From: Methylotenera versatilis 301
GTDB lineage: Bacteria > Pseudomonadota > Gammaproteobacteria > Burkholderiales > Methylophilaceae
DNA length: 64,000 nucleotides
Direction: 5' to 3'
Assembly (NCBI RefSeq): GCF_000093025.1
Contig: NC_014207.1
Location: 868,001-932,000 of the forward strand
Part shown: positions 56,826-64,000 of the stretch, piece by piece
Numbering within the stretch: the stretch's first letter is position 1
Layout of the letters: the number at the start of each line of letters is the position of its first letter
Made by a program: the position numbers and the translations under genes
Notes under the pieces: generated by a model
Database searches by the model: none
What the model saw: the letters and a program-made list of their open reading frames with translations, nothing else
What the model was told of the DNA's origin: nothing

Positions 56826-56844
56826 GATAATAATTCTTATTATC
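56826..56844. promoter_or_regulatory. Fur box upstream of feoAB
   Basis: GATAATAA-TTC-TTATTATC, a perfect 8-base-arm palindrome matching 15 of 19 positions of the Fur consensus. It predicts iron repression of feoAB. Confidence 0.82.
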
Positions 56845-56934
56845 GCATAATTCTATAATGATGTGCATTTCTAAAAGTAATAATCTGCAATAGGCTAAAA
56901 GCTAACAGAGTTGCAACAGTTAAGCACTCACATA

Positions 56935-56964
56935 TTAAAAAAGGCTCATGATGAGCCTTTTTTA
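56935..56964. terminator. Terminator after the ppiC-like gene
   Basis: AAAAAAGGCTCAT / ATGAGCCTTTTTT perfect stem with a tiny loop, A- and T-flanked on both sides. It terminates the minus-strand ppiC transcript. Confidence 0.85.
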
Positions 56965-56990
56965 ATGCTGCTAATTCAATGAATAATAAA

Positions 56991-57779
56991 TTATTTTGAA
57001 ATATCTATTTTGGCTTTAGTGCGCAAATCAGACATCATTTTTTCTAGATTACGTTGTTGAAGGTTTTTTTGTAAACCATCTTTTACTTTGTCATAAGGCA
57101 ATGGTTGTGCGCTACGTGTATCAACTAATTTAATCACATGCCAGCCGAATTGAGTTTGTGCTGGTGTGGCAGAAACTGCACCTTTTTGTAGGCCAGCAAC
57201 TGCATCGCTGAATGGTTTAACCATAGTTGCTGGTGAGAACCAGCCTAGGTCGCCGCCTTTTTCTTTAGAGCCAGGATCCATTGATTTTTCTTTAGCAAGT
57301 TTAGCAAAGTCAGCGCCTTTGCCTAACTGCGCAATAATATCTTTAGCTTCAGCTTCAGTTTTTACCAATATATGACGTGCGCTATATTCTTTATCGCCGT
57401 AAGCTTTTTTGTATTGTTCGTAAGCGGCTTTAGTATCAGCATCTGAAATTGGGTTTTTCTTCACAAAATCTTGCAAGTATGCTGAAGTAAGTAGTTCGCG
57501 GCGTGAAAGCTCTTCACGTGCAACGTAATCAGCTTGCTTATCAAGACCTAGTTTTTGGGCTTCTTGGTAGACAAGTTCTGAGTCTATCAATTTGTTCGTA
57601 ATGGCTTGTTTAACTTGATCGTCAACTTTTTGGCCGCGTGAAGCAGCGTCTTTAGCAATGTAATCATAAACAGATTGTTTGATTTGTTTACCATTAACTG
57701 TTGCTACAGCGTCCGCAGCAAATGCTGCTGGTGCTAATGAAAGGATAGCAACTGCGATTAAGGTTTGGGTAAATTTCAT
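56991..57779 (-). CDS. Periplasmic parvulin-type peptidyl-prolyl isomerase
   Basis: 262 aa. Signal peptide (APAAFAAD). N-terminal SurA-like helical chaperone part (40-125), parvulin domain about 130-225 with SARHILVKTEAEA, KGGDLGWF and FGWHVIKLVD. Assists folding of exported proteins. Last gene of an ispZ-yciI-bolA-ppiC run. Betaproteobacteria often keep this order. Confidence 0.94.
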   Translation of the reverse strand: MKFTQTLIAVAILSLAPAAFAADAVATVNGKQIKQSVYDYIAKDAASRGQKVDDQVKQAITNKLIDSELVYQEAQKLGLDKQADYVAREELSRRELLTSAYLQDFVKKNPISDADTKAAYEQYKKAYGDKEYSARHILVKTEAEAKDIIAQLGKGADFAKLAKEKSMDPGSKEKGGDLGWFSPATMVKPFSDAVAGLQKGAVSATPAQTQFGWHVIKLVDTRSAQPLPYDKVKDGLQKNLQQRNLEKMMSDLRTKAKIDISK

Positions 57780-57812
57780 GCGAAAATCCTCATGGTTAGA
57801 AATAGTAGGGAG

Positions 57813-58073
57813 TTAAAGTTCATCTGGCGCCAGAGCATGTATGCTCAGAGCGTGAATTTTACTAGGAATAAGTTCGGCAAGTGCCTGATAAATAATGCGA
57901 TGACGCATTATCTGTGATTTTTCAGAAAAATGCGAGCTTGTTATTTTAAGTTTAAAATGACCACCGCCAGTATTGCCTGCGTGCCCGGCATGCATGGCGC
58001 TTTCATCCTCTATTTGCAAAGTGCTAGGGGCTAGTGATTGTAAGCGGCTGGTGATTTCTTCAACTAAAGTCAT
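57813..58073 (-). CDS. bolA: BolA family protein
   Basis: 86 aa, single BolA domain: SLAPSTLQIEDESAMHAGH, HFKLKITSSHFSEKSQIMRHRIIYQAL, with the conserved histidines. Partners monothiol glutaredoxins in Fe-S cluster traffic. 33 bases upstream of the isomerase gene. Confidence 0.93.
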   Translation of the reverse strand: MTLVEEITSRLQSLAPSTLQIEDESAMHAGHAGNTGGGHFKLKITSSHFSEKSQIMRHRIIYQALAELIPSKIHALSIHALAPDEL

Positions 58074-58135
58074 ATATGAGGGTTTTATTTTGCTGTGTGC
58101 GAAGATAGTGGTTATGAGTGAAGTTTTGACTACAA

Positions 58136-58438
58136 TTAACTCGGCAAAGTTTTTCTAAAAGGTTTGACTATAACGTTCTTATATACCTTTGAGATGACAA
58201 ACGGATCATTATTGGCCCATTCTGTCGCTTCTTGAAGGTTAGAGAACTCTGCCACAATCAAGCTACCGGTAAAGCCTGCTGGCCCTGGATCTGTGCTATC
58301 AATGGCCGGAAATGGACCTGCAAGCAACAATCTGCCTGCTTCTTGGAGGGTGTGTAAACGCTTTAAATGCTCAGGTCTGGCGATTAAACGCTTGTCTAAG
58401 CTATTGGGCGTATCTTCCGCCATGATTGCATACCACAT
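58136..58438 (-). CDS. YciI-like protein
   Basis: 100 aa. YciI fold with the conserved His/Asp pair (RPEHLKRLHTLQEAGRLLLAGPFP, NDPFVISKVYKNV). Its start ATG shares one base with the stop of ispZ (TAATG), so they are coupled. Enzymatic role unproven. Confidence 0.92.
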   Translation of the reverse strand: MWYAIMAEDTPNSLDKRLIARPEHLKRLHTLQEAGRLLLAGPFPAIDSTDPGPAGFTGSLIVAEFSNLQEATEWANNDPFVISKVYKNVIVKPFRKTLPS

Positions 58439-59007
58439 TATTTTGTCTCACTTTTATCTTGTTTTTCTTCATCAACCGGCGCTACCAGATACTTTCTTAA
58501 CGCTAAGGTTTGTGCGATGAAGAATGCAAACATGATGCCAGTCACACCAAATAATTTGAAATTGACCCAAGCATTTTCAGTATAGTTAAAAGCTACATAC
58601 AAATTTAAAAACCCCAATAGCACTAAAAAAGCCACCCATACCAAGTTGAGCTTATTCCAGATAGCTGTAGGCGCATCAATCAGATTAGCCATCATTTGCT
58701 GAATCAAATTCTTCTTAAAAAATAAATTAGATATTAGTAATGTGGCTGCAAGCACCCAATACAGCGCAGTAGGCTTCATCATGATGTAAGTTTTGTCATG
58801 TAACAGCAAGGTAATGCTACCCAGTATGCCGATAATGGCACCACTCACGATGAGCATTTTTTCAACTTTTCCATAGCGAATTTTGCTGTAAATAATTTGT
58901 GCAATCGTGGCGGCAATGGTGACCGCTGTTGCCGTGAAGATGCCAAAAAACTTGAACGCGATAAAAAACAAAATAACGGGAAACATGTCGAATAAAAACT
59001 TATTCAT
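58438..59007 (-). CDS. yciB: Inner-membrane septation protein YciB/IspZ
   Basis: 189 aa, five to six membrane helices, with FDMFPVILFFIAFKFFGI and KPTALYWVLAATLLISNLFF, a polar C-terminal tail. YciB/IspZ family, inner membrane, linked to cell division and envelope integrity. First gene of the run down to ppiC. Confidence 0.94.
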   Translation of the reverse strand: MNKFLFDMFPVILFFIAFKFFGIFTATAVTIAATIAQIIYSKIRYGKVEKMLIVSGAIIGILGSITLLLHDKTYIMMKPTALYWVLAATLLISNLFFKKNLIQQMMANLIDAPTAIWNKLNLVWVAFLVLLGFLNLYVAFNYTENAWVNFKLFGVTGIMFAFFIAQTLALRKYLVAPVDEEKQDKSETK

Positions 59008-59195
59008 GGCTTTAGGCGAGTCGCTTTCTAAGAGGTGCTTGTGTAAATTGTAATGACGTTGAAAAAATCAATGATTAACAACGCTTTAGCGTAAGTCGTT
59101 ATTTTGCTATGATTGATGTTATGCCACAAGGTTTAATTTTCAAGTATTTTTTATTCATCATCATTTTTTAAGCCTAACTTCTAAGTATAGCGTTT

Positions 59196-60095
59196 ATGCC
59201 ACTCACTTTTGATCTGCATTCCCACACCACCGTCTCAGATGGCATGTTAAGTCCTGTTGAGCTGGTTGCGTATGCGGCAAAGCAGGGCGTTGATGTATTG
59301 GCCTTAACTGACCATGATGATACAGGTGGTTTGGCGGTTGCGGCAGAAGAGGCAAAACGTTGGGGTTTACATTTTATCAATGGCGTAGAAATTTCAGTCA
59401 CTTGGAAAAAGCGTACGATTCATATCGTCGGTTTGAAAATCAATCCTGAGTATCCTGCCTTGAAAGCAGGTTTGGCAGCACTTCGCGCAGGGCGTCATAC
59501 GCGAGCTGAGGGCATGGCGGCAGGTTTAGATAAAGTTGGCATCACGGGCAGTCTAGAAGGCGCCTATCAATACGTGAACGATGGCATCATAGGCCGCATA
59601 CATTTTGCAAGATTTTTAGTCGAAAACGGAGTTTCAAAAGACAATAAGTCCGTATTTAAGAAATATTTAGTCAAAGGTAAACCTGGATATTTTGAACATC
59701 AGTGGGCGAGTTTAGAGGAAGCTATTGGTTGGATTGTCGATAGCGGCGGTGTTGCGGTGCTGGCACACCCAGGTCGATATGATTTAGGCCGCACCAATAT
59801 GTTGTTATTGTTAGAAGAGTTTCGCGCATTGGGCGGTACCGCGATTGAAGTGGTGACAGGCAGCCATACAGGTGCACATTATGTTGAGTTTGCAAAGTAT
59901 GCGCAGATGTTTAGCTTGAAATCTTCAGTGGGAACGGATTATCACGGCAAAGGCGTCAGTTTTATGGAAATGGGGCGTTTGCCAGCGTTACCAAGTAACT
60001 GCGTACCCATTTGGCAAGATTGGCCTGAGGCTTTGCTGACGAGTACGAATCTAACGAAAATTAATACCACTGAAACTGCTGCAGAGCTCATTTGA
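59196..60095 (+). CDS. PHP-domain phosphoesterase (RNase AM/YciV-like)
   Basis: 299 aa. PHP metal-binding motifs DLHSHTTVSDG (H8, H10), ALTDHDDTGG, VEISVTW, LAHPGRYD and TDYHGKG. Homologues (E. coli YciV/RNase AM) are 5'-3' exoribonucleases acting on short RNA and on pAp. First of a + strand run that continues through scpB. Confidence 0.93.
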   Translation: MPLTFDLHSHTTVSDGMLSPVELVAYAAKQGVDVLALTDHDDTGGLAVAAEEAKRWGLHFINGVEISVTWKKRTIHIVGLKINPEYPALKAGLAALRAGRHTRAEGMAAGLDKVGITGSLEGAYQYVNDGIIGRIHFARFLVENGVSKDNKSVFKKYLVKGKPGYFEHQWASLEEAIGWIVDSGGVAVLAHPGRYDLGRTNMLLLLEEFRALGGTAIEVVTGSHTGAHYVEFAKYAQMFSLKSSVGTDYHGKGVSFMEMGRLPALPSNCVPIWQDWPEALLTSTNLTKINTTETAAELI

Positions 60096-60114
60096 AAGCA
60101 ATATCTACAATATC

Positions 60115-60738
60115 ATGTCTCAACTGTTTAACATTAATTTAGAGAATCCTCAGCACCGCCTGATTGTGCATACGGCTGAGATTCTGCGGGATGGTGGCGT
60201 AATTGCTTATCCAACAGACTCAGGCTATGCGCTGGGCTGCATGCTTGGTCACGGAGATGCGCAAACGCGTATACGTCAGATTCGCGGCGTGGATGACAAA
60301 CATCTTTTTACTCTGCTTTGCCGTAACTTAAGTGAGCTAGGCAATTACGCGGTTGTGAGTAATAGTCAGTTTCGTTTGCTAAAAGCCAATACGCCTGGCG
60401 CTTATACCTTTATCTTAAACGCGACGCGTGAAGTGCCGCGTAAGCTGCAACATCCAAAACGTAATACCGTAGGATTACGCGTACCAGACCATGCCGTTGT
60501 ACAAGCGATATTAGAAGAGATTGATGCGCCCTTACTCAGCATGACATTGTATATTCCAGACGAAGATTCAGTGCTTAGTGAAGCTTGGGAAATTCGCGAT
60601 AAACTAGAGCATGTCGTAGATTTGGTCATTGATGTGGGGCATTGTGTGGCAGGGGCGACTTCTGTGATTAACTTGACGGGAGATGCGCCCGAGTTGATAC
60701 GTGAGGGGTTAGGCGATTTAGCTCCATTTGGGCTTTAA
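60115..60738 (+). CDS. Sua5/YciO/YrdC-family protein
   Basis: 207 aa, single YrdC-like domain: ILRDGGVIAYPTDSGYALGC and KRNTVGLRVPDHAV. Closest in architecture to YciO rather than the threonylcarbamoyl-AMP synthase TsaC. 19 bases after the PHP gene. Biochemical role of YciO is uncertain. Confidence 0.9.
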   Translation: MSQLFNINLENPQHRLIVHTAEILRDGGVIAYPTDSGYALGCMLGHGDAQTRIRQIRGVDDKHLFTLLCRNLSELGNYAVVSNSQFRLLKANTPGAYTFILNATREVPRKLQHPKRNTVGLRVPDHAVVQAILEEIDAPLLSMTLYIPDEDSVLSEAWEIRDKLEHVVDLVIDVGHCVAGATSVINLTGDAPELIREGLGDLAPFGL

Positions 60739-60805
60739 AGCACAATTGCTTTTAATAATGAAAAGTTATAGATAATTAACGCAGGATTTTAATAAAGAGT
60801 CATTA

Positions 60806-61444
60806 ATGGAATTATCACTGATACAAAAAATAGTTATTTATGCACCGCCTATCATATTCGCAATTACTGTGCATGAGGCAGCGCATGGCTACGCGGCTAA
60901 GTACTTTGGCGATATGACGGCTTACAAGGCCGGCCGCATCACCTTAAACCCTTTAAAACATATAGACTTGTTCGGCACGATTTTATTGCCGGCGATGACC
61001 ATACTTTTAGGCGGCATACTCTTTGGCTGGGCAAAGCCTGTGCCAGTTGACTTTAGCCGTTTGCGTAATCCTAAAAAGGATATGCTATGGGTTGCTGCGG
61101 CTGGGCCTGCATCCAATTTTCTAATGGCTATATTCTGGGTATTTGTGATTAAGTTTGCTATGGGCGCGCCAGAAGCAATTTCGTTACCGCTAGTTGAAAT
61201 GGCTAAAGCGGGCATCAGTATTAATATTGTTTTGATGGTATTAAATCTACTGCCATTGCCACCTTTAGATGGCGGGCGCATTGCGGTGAGCTTGCTACCT
61301 ATGCCTTATGCGATTAAGTTTGCACAAATTGAACGTTTTGGCTTCTTGATTTTAATCGCGTTGATGTTCTCAGGCATCCTTAATAAAATTTTGGACCCAT
61401 TCATAAATGCGGTTTATGCGCTAATAATTAGCTTATTTGGCTAA
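60806..61444 (+). CDS. Site-2 protease family membrane metalloprotease
   Basis: 212 aa. Zinc motif HEAAH (H23, E24, H27), second site LPLPPLDGGRI, several membrane helices. Rhomboid-independent intramembrane protease of the minimal S2P class. Substrate unknown. Lies between the YciO-like gene and trpS, a common betaproteobacterial order. Confidence 0.92.
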   Translation: MELSLIQKIVIYAPPIIFAITVHEAAHGYAAKYFGDMTAYKAGRITLNPLKHIDLFGTILLPAMTILLGGILFGWAKPVPVDFSRLRNPKKDMLWVAAAGPASNFLMAIFWVFVIKFAMGAPEAISLPLVEMAKAGISINIVLMVLNLLPLPPLDGGRIAVSLLPMPYAIKFAQIERFGFLILIALMFSGILNKILDPFINAVYALIISLFG

Positions 61445-61505
61445 GCTTGTTTGTATAATAACGGCTAATTCTAACTCTAGTATTTATTTTAAGGTTTTAT
61501 CGCAC

Positions 61506-62708
61506 ATGGCAATCGAACGCGTTTTATCAGGTATGCGCCCAACGGGTAATTTGCATTTAGGGCATTACAACGGCGTACTTAAAAATTGGATTAAACTCCA
61601 GCACGAGCATGAATGCTTGTTTTTTGTGGCTGATTGGCACGCACTTACTACCCATTACGATACCCCCGAGATTATTGAAGAAAGCGTGTGGGAAATGGTG
61701 ATTGATTGGCTGGCTGCTGGCGTAGACCCTGCCAACGCCACGATTTTTATACAATCACGTGTGCCAGAGCATGCCGAATTACATACTTTGTTAAGCATGA
61801 TTACGCCATTGAGCTGGTTAGAGCGTGTGCCGACTTACAAAGATCAACAAGAGAAGCTTTCAAGTAAAGACTTATCTACCTATGGCTTCTTGGGCTATCC
61901 GCTATTACAAAGTGCGGATATCTTGATTTATAAAGCGACTCAAGTACCTGTAGGTGAAGACCAGATTCCTCACATTGAATTCACGCGTGAAATCGCACGT
62001 CGCTTTAACCACATTTACGGTAAAGAAAAAGGCTTTGAAGAAAAAGCCGAAGCAGCAATCAAAAAACTAGGCAGCAAGCGCAGTGCTTTGTATGAAGAAA
62101 TGCGCAATGCCTATCAACAAAGCGGTGATGAAGAAGCTCTGGATGCCGCTCGCTCATTGATTGAAGAGCAACAAGGCATGAGCATGGGCGATAAAGAGCG
62201 CCTGTTGGGCTACTTAGAAGGCGGTGGCAAGATGATTCTGCTTGAGCCTGAGTACAAACTCACGCCAGCTTCAAAAATGCCAGGTTTAGACGGACAGAAA
62301 ATGTCCAAGTCTTATAACAACACCATTTCATTGCGTGAACCAGCGGATGTGGTCGCGAAAAAAATCAAAACCATGCCGACAGACCCAGCGCGCGTTCGCC
62401 GCACAGATCCGGGTGACCCAGCAAAATGTCCAGTTTGGCAGTTACATGAAATCTATTCAAACACGTCCACGCAAGAGTGGGTACAAGCAGGTTGTAAAAG
62501 CGCAAGTATTGGCTGTATAGAATGTAAAGGCCCTGTGATTGATGGCGTGTTAGCTGAACTGAAACCAATTCAAGAACGTGCTGCGCAATACGCTGAAGAT
62601 CCTACCCTAGTTAAAAACATCGTCGCTGAAGGTTGTGAAAAAGCCCGTAAACTGGCGCGTGAAACCATGCGTGATGTACGCGATGCGATGGGCTTGAATT
62701 ATTCTTAA
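61506..62708 (+). CDS. trpS: Tryptophanyl-tRNA synthetase
   Basis: 400 aa from ATG 61506. A frame open to 61437 overlaps the protease gene and is rejected. Class I signatures HLGH (17-20) and KMSKS (265-269). Longer than the 334 aa E. coli enzyme because of an inserted helical segment (about 180-240) and C-terminal part, as in many betaproteobacteria. Confidence 0.96.
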   Translation: MAIERVLSGMRPTGNLHLGHYNGVLKNWIKLQHEHECLFFVADWHALTTHYDTPEIIEESVWEMVIDWLAAGVDPANATIFIQSRVPEHAELHTLLSMITPLSWLERVPTYKDQQEKLSSKDLSTYGFLGYPLLQSADILIYKATQVPVGEDQIPHIEFTREIARRFNHIYGKEKGFEEKAEAAIKKLGSKRSALYEEMRNAYQQSGDEEALDAARSLIEEQQGMSMGDKERLLGYLEGGGKMILLEPEYKLTPASKMPGLDGQKMSKSYNNTISLREPADVVAKKIKTMPTDPARVRRTDPGDPAKCPVWQLHEIYSNTSTQEWVQAGCKSASIGCIECKGPVIDGVLAELKPIQERAAQYAEDPTLVKNIVAEGCEKARKLARETMRDVRDAMGLNYS

Positions 62709-62729
62709 GTAAACACAATTGGGGCTTAG

Positions 62730-63062
62730 ATGAGTCATTGGTTAGCGCTTGCAATCGCAATAATTGCAGAAGTGATAGGAACAACGGCGCTCAAAGCCTC
62801 AAACGAGTTTACTCGACTGATACCGTCATTAATTGTAGTGGTCGGTTATGGCACGGCATTTTATTTCATGTCAATTAGTATGCGCGTACTGCCTGTTGGC
62901 ATTATGTATGCTATTTGGTCTGGCATGGGGATTGTGCTGATTTCAGTGTTGGGATGGCTGGTCTTTCGGCAGACCTTAGATATGCCAGCAATGATAGGCT
63001 TAGCTTTTATTATTGCCGGTGTCATCATTATTAACGTATTTTCGAAAACTGTAGGGCATTGA
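62730..63062 (+). CDS. Small multidrug resistance (SMR) efflux protein
   Basis: 110 aa, four membrane helices. The catalytic glutamate is in AIIAEVIGTTALKASNEFT (residue 14 region), with the conserved YAIWSGMGI. Drug/proton antiporter of the EmrE type. It sits 21 bases after trpS and just before scpA. Confidence 0.93.
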   Translation: MSHWLALAIAIIAEVIGTTALKASNEFTRLIPSLIVVVGYGTAFYFMSISMRVLPVGIMYAIWSGMGIVLISVLGWLVFRQTLDMPAMIGLAFIIAGVIIINVFSKTVGH

Positions 63063-63067
63063 GTCTC

Positions 63068-63853
63068 ATGCAAACTCAGCTCACTTTAGATGCGCGCATT
63101 CACGGTGAAGCTTTTACCCAAGTTCCTCATGACCTCTATATTCCGCCAGATGCACTAGAGGTTTATTTAGATGCCTTTGAGGGCCCACTCGATTTACTCC
63201 TGTATTTAATCCGTAAGCATAATCTTGATATTTTGGATATTCCCATGGCTGATTTAACGCGCCAGTACATGGAGTATGTAGAAAAAATGAAGGCAATCAA
63301 GCTGGAGTTGGCGGGTGATTATTTGCTGATGTCAGCGATGTTGATTGAGATTAAATCACGCATGTTGTTACCTAAACCTGCCGAGATCGAGTCTGAGGAT
63401 GACCCTAGAGCAGAGTTGGTGCGCCGCTTAATGGAATATGAGGCGATTAAGCTCGCTGCGCAGCGCCTTGATGAAATGCCGAAAGTAGGCGAGGATATTG
63501 CCGTTGCCAGTGCCTATTATCAGCACATGAGTGATGTGAAACCACCTGAAGTGAGTTTGGATGATTTAACAGAAGCTTGGCGCAATGTGTTAAAGCGAGC
63601 CAGCCACTTTAAGCATCATAAAGTCGGTAAAGCAGAGCTTTCTGTACGCGAACACATGAGTATTATTTTACGTCGATTAAAAGTGGATAATTTTTTAGAG
63701 TTCTCGCAATTATTTGATGTGGCGAAAGATGGCATTCCAAAACTGGTGGTTTGTTTTTTGGCAATTTTAGAGTTAGCGCGTGAAGGCTTGCTACGTATGA
63801 CACAACAAGCGCCTTTTTCGCCGATTTATGTGCAGTTAAATTCTCGCGAATAA
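63068..63853 (+). CDS. scpA: Segregation and condensation protein A
   Basis: 261 aa from ATG 63068; a TTG at 63059 overlaps the SMR stop region. ScpA motifs AFEGPLDLLLYLIRKHNLDILDIP and the C-terminal winged helix (VVCFLAILELAREGLLRM). Kleisin subunit that binds SMC with ScpB. Confidence 0.93.
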   Translation: MQTQLTLDARIHGEAFTQVPHDLYIPPDALEVYLDAFEGPLDLLLYLIRKHNLDILDIPMADLTRQYMEYVEKMKAIKLELAGDYLLMSAMLIEIKSRMLLPKPAEIESEDDPRAELVRRLMEYEAIKLAAQRLDEMPKVGEDIAVASAYYQHMSDVKPPEVSLDDLTEAWRNVLKRASHFKHHKVGKAELSVREHMSIILRRLKVDNFLEFSQLFDVAKDGIPKLVVCFLAILELAREGLLRMTQQAPFSPIYVQLNSRE

Positions 63854-63862
63854 CTTAGTGTC

Positions 63863-64000
63863 ATGAACGAACCAGAAAATATTACGCAGAAGAAACAAGT
63901 GTTAGAAGTGGCTTTACTCACTTCAACACAGCCGCTAAGCCTAGATGATATGCAAAAGTTGTTTGCAGACCGTATGGAGCGCGCCACATTGCGTATGCTT
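63863..64000 (+). CDS. scpB: Segregation and condensation protein B (3' truncated)
   Basis: The window ends inside this gene. The first 46 residues include LEVALLTSTQPLSLDDMQKL, the N-terminal winged helix of ScpB. It begins 9 bases after scpA stops, in the usual scpA-scpB order. Confidence 0.88.
   Translation, partial: MNEPENITQKKQVLEVALLTSTQPLSLDDMQKLFADRMERATLRML

Noticed and set aside
61437-61505. Upstream extension of trpS
   Set aside because: It overlaps the protease gene and adds residues absent from the family; MAIERVLSGMRPTGN is the natural start.

Overview
The window reads as one chromosomal stretch of a betaproteobacterial methylotroph of the Methylophilaceae, most like Methylotenera or Methylophilus. 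This is inferred from AT-leaning base use, betaproteobacterial gene orders (nadE-glnB; PHP protein-Sua5/YciO-site-2 protease-trpS-scpA-scpB; ispZ-yciI-bolA-ppiC), a PEP-CTERM protein beside a polysaccharide locus, and a 'methylamine utilization'-type blue-copper protein beside a DUF3034 protein. No rRNA, complete tRNA, insertion sequence, prophage or CRISPR array was seen. The window cuts genes at both ends: a polysaccharide polymerase-like gene at base 1 and scpB at base 64000.

Layout. 1-7789: exopolysaccharide locus on + (polymerase-like membrane protein, three GT4 and one GT2 glycosyltransferases, exported glycoside hydrolase). 7871-11280 (-): PEP-CTERM protein, large alkaline phosphatase, small exported protein. 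11281-11838: gene-poor, with a tRNA-Ser-like 3' end. 11839-14977: Crp/Fnr-type regulator, small exported charged protein, nsrR and hmp sharing an operator. 15023-19138 (-): ECF sigma factor, probable anti-sigma, metal-resistance-like protein, DUF1800 and DUF1501. 19363: htpG behind a textbook sigma-32 promoter. 21375-24353 (-): TetR regulator and a three-gene oxidoreductase operon sharing a dyad. 24423-25483: Fur-type promoter driving a 104-aa protein and a stand-alone, cyanobacterial-looking ribosomal protein S4.

25667-37771: small CxxC protein, glycogen phosphorylase with a basic tail, DUF4197, lipoprotein hydrolase, autotransporter, purL. 37814-43429: periplasmic ankyrin protein, flavocytochrome c sulfide dehydrogenase pair, nitroreductase, secreted proteins, DUF455. 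43456-49990: serB, sucCD, second ankyrin protein, nadE, glnB, DUF486. 50058-54678: EAL phosphodiesterase with a degenerate GGDEF domain, cupredoxin-like protein, exported truncated globin, DUF3034 protein. 54716-56800: feoAB with a palindromic Fur box. 56991-64000: ppiC-bolA-yciI-ispZ, then PHP protein to scpB.

The regulatory DNA is unusually legible: NsrR, Fur (twice), sigma-32 and TetR-type sites can each be tied to a gene of matching type. The most novel candidate is the Fur-type unit that appears to co-transcribe an alternative S4. Next are the ECF-controlled DUF1800/DUF1501 export module and the EAL/blue-copper/globin/DUF3034 cluster.
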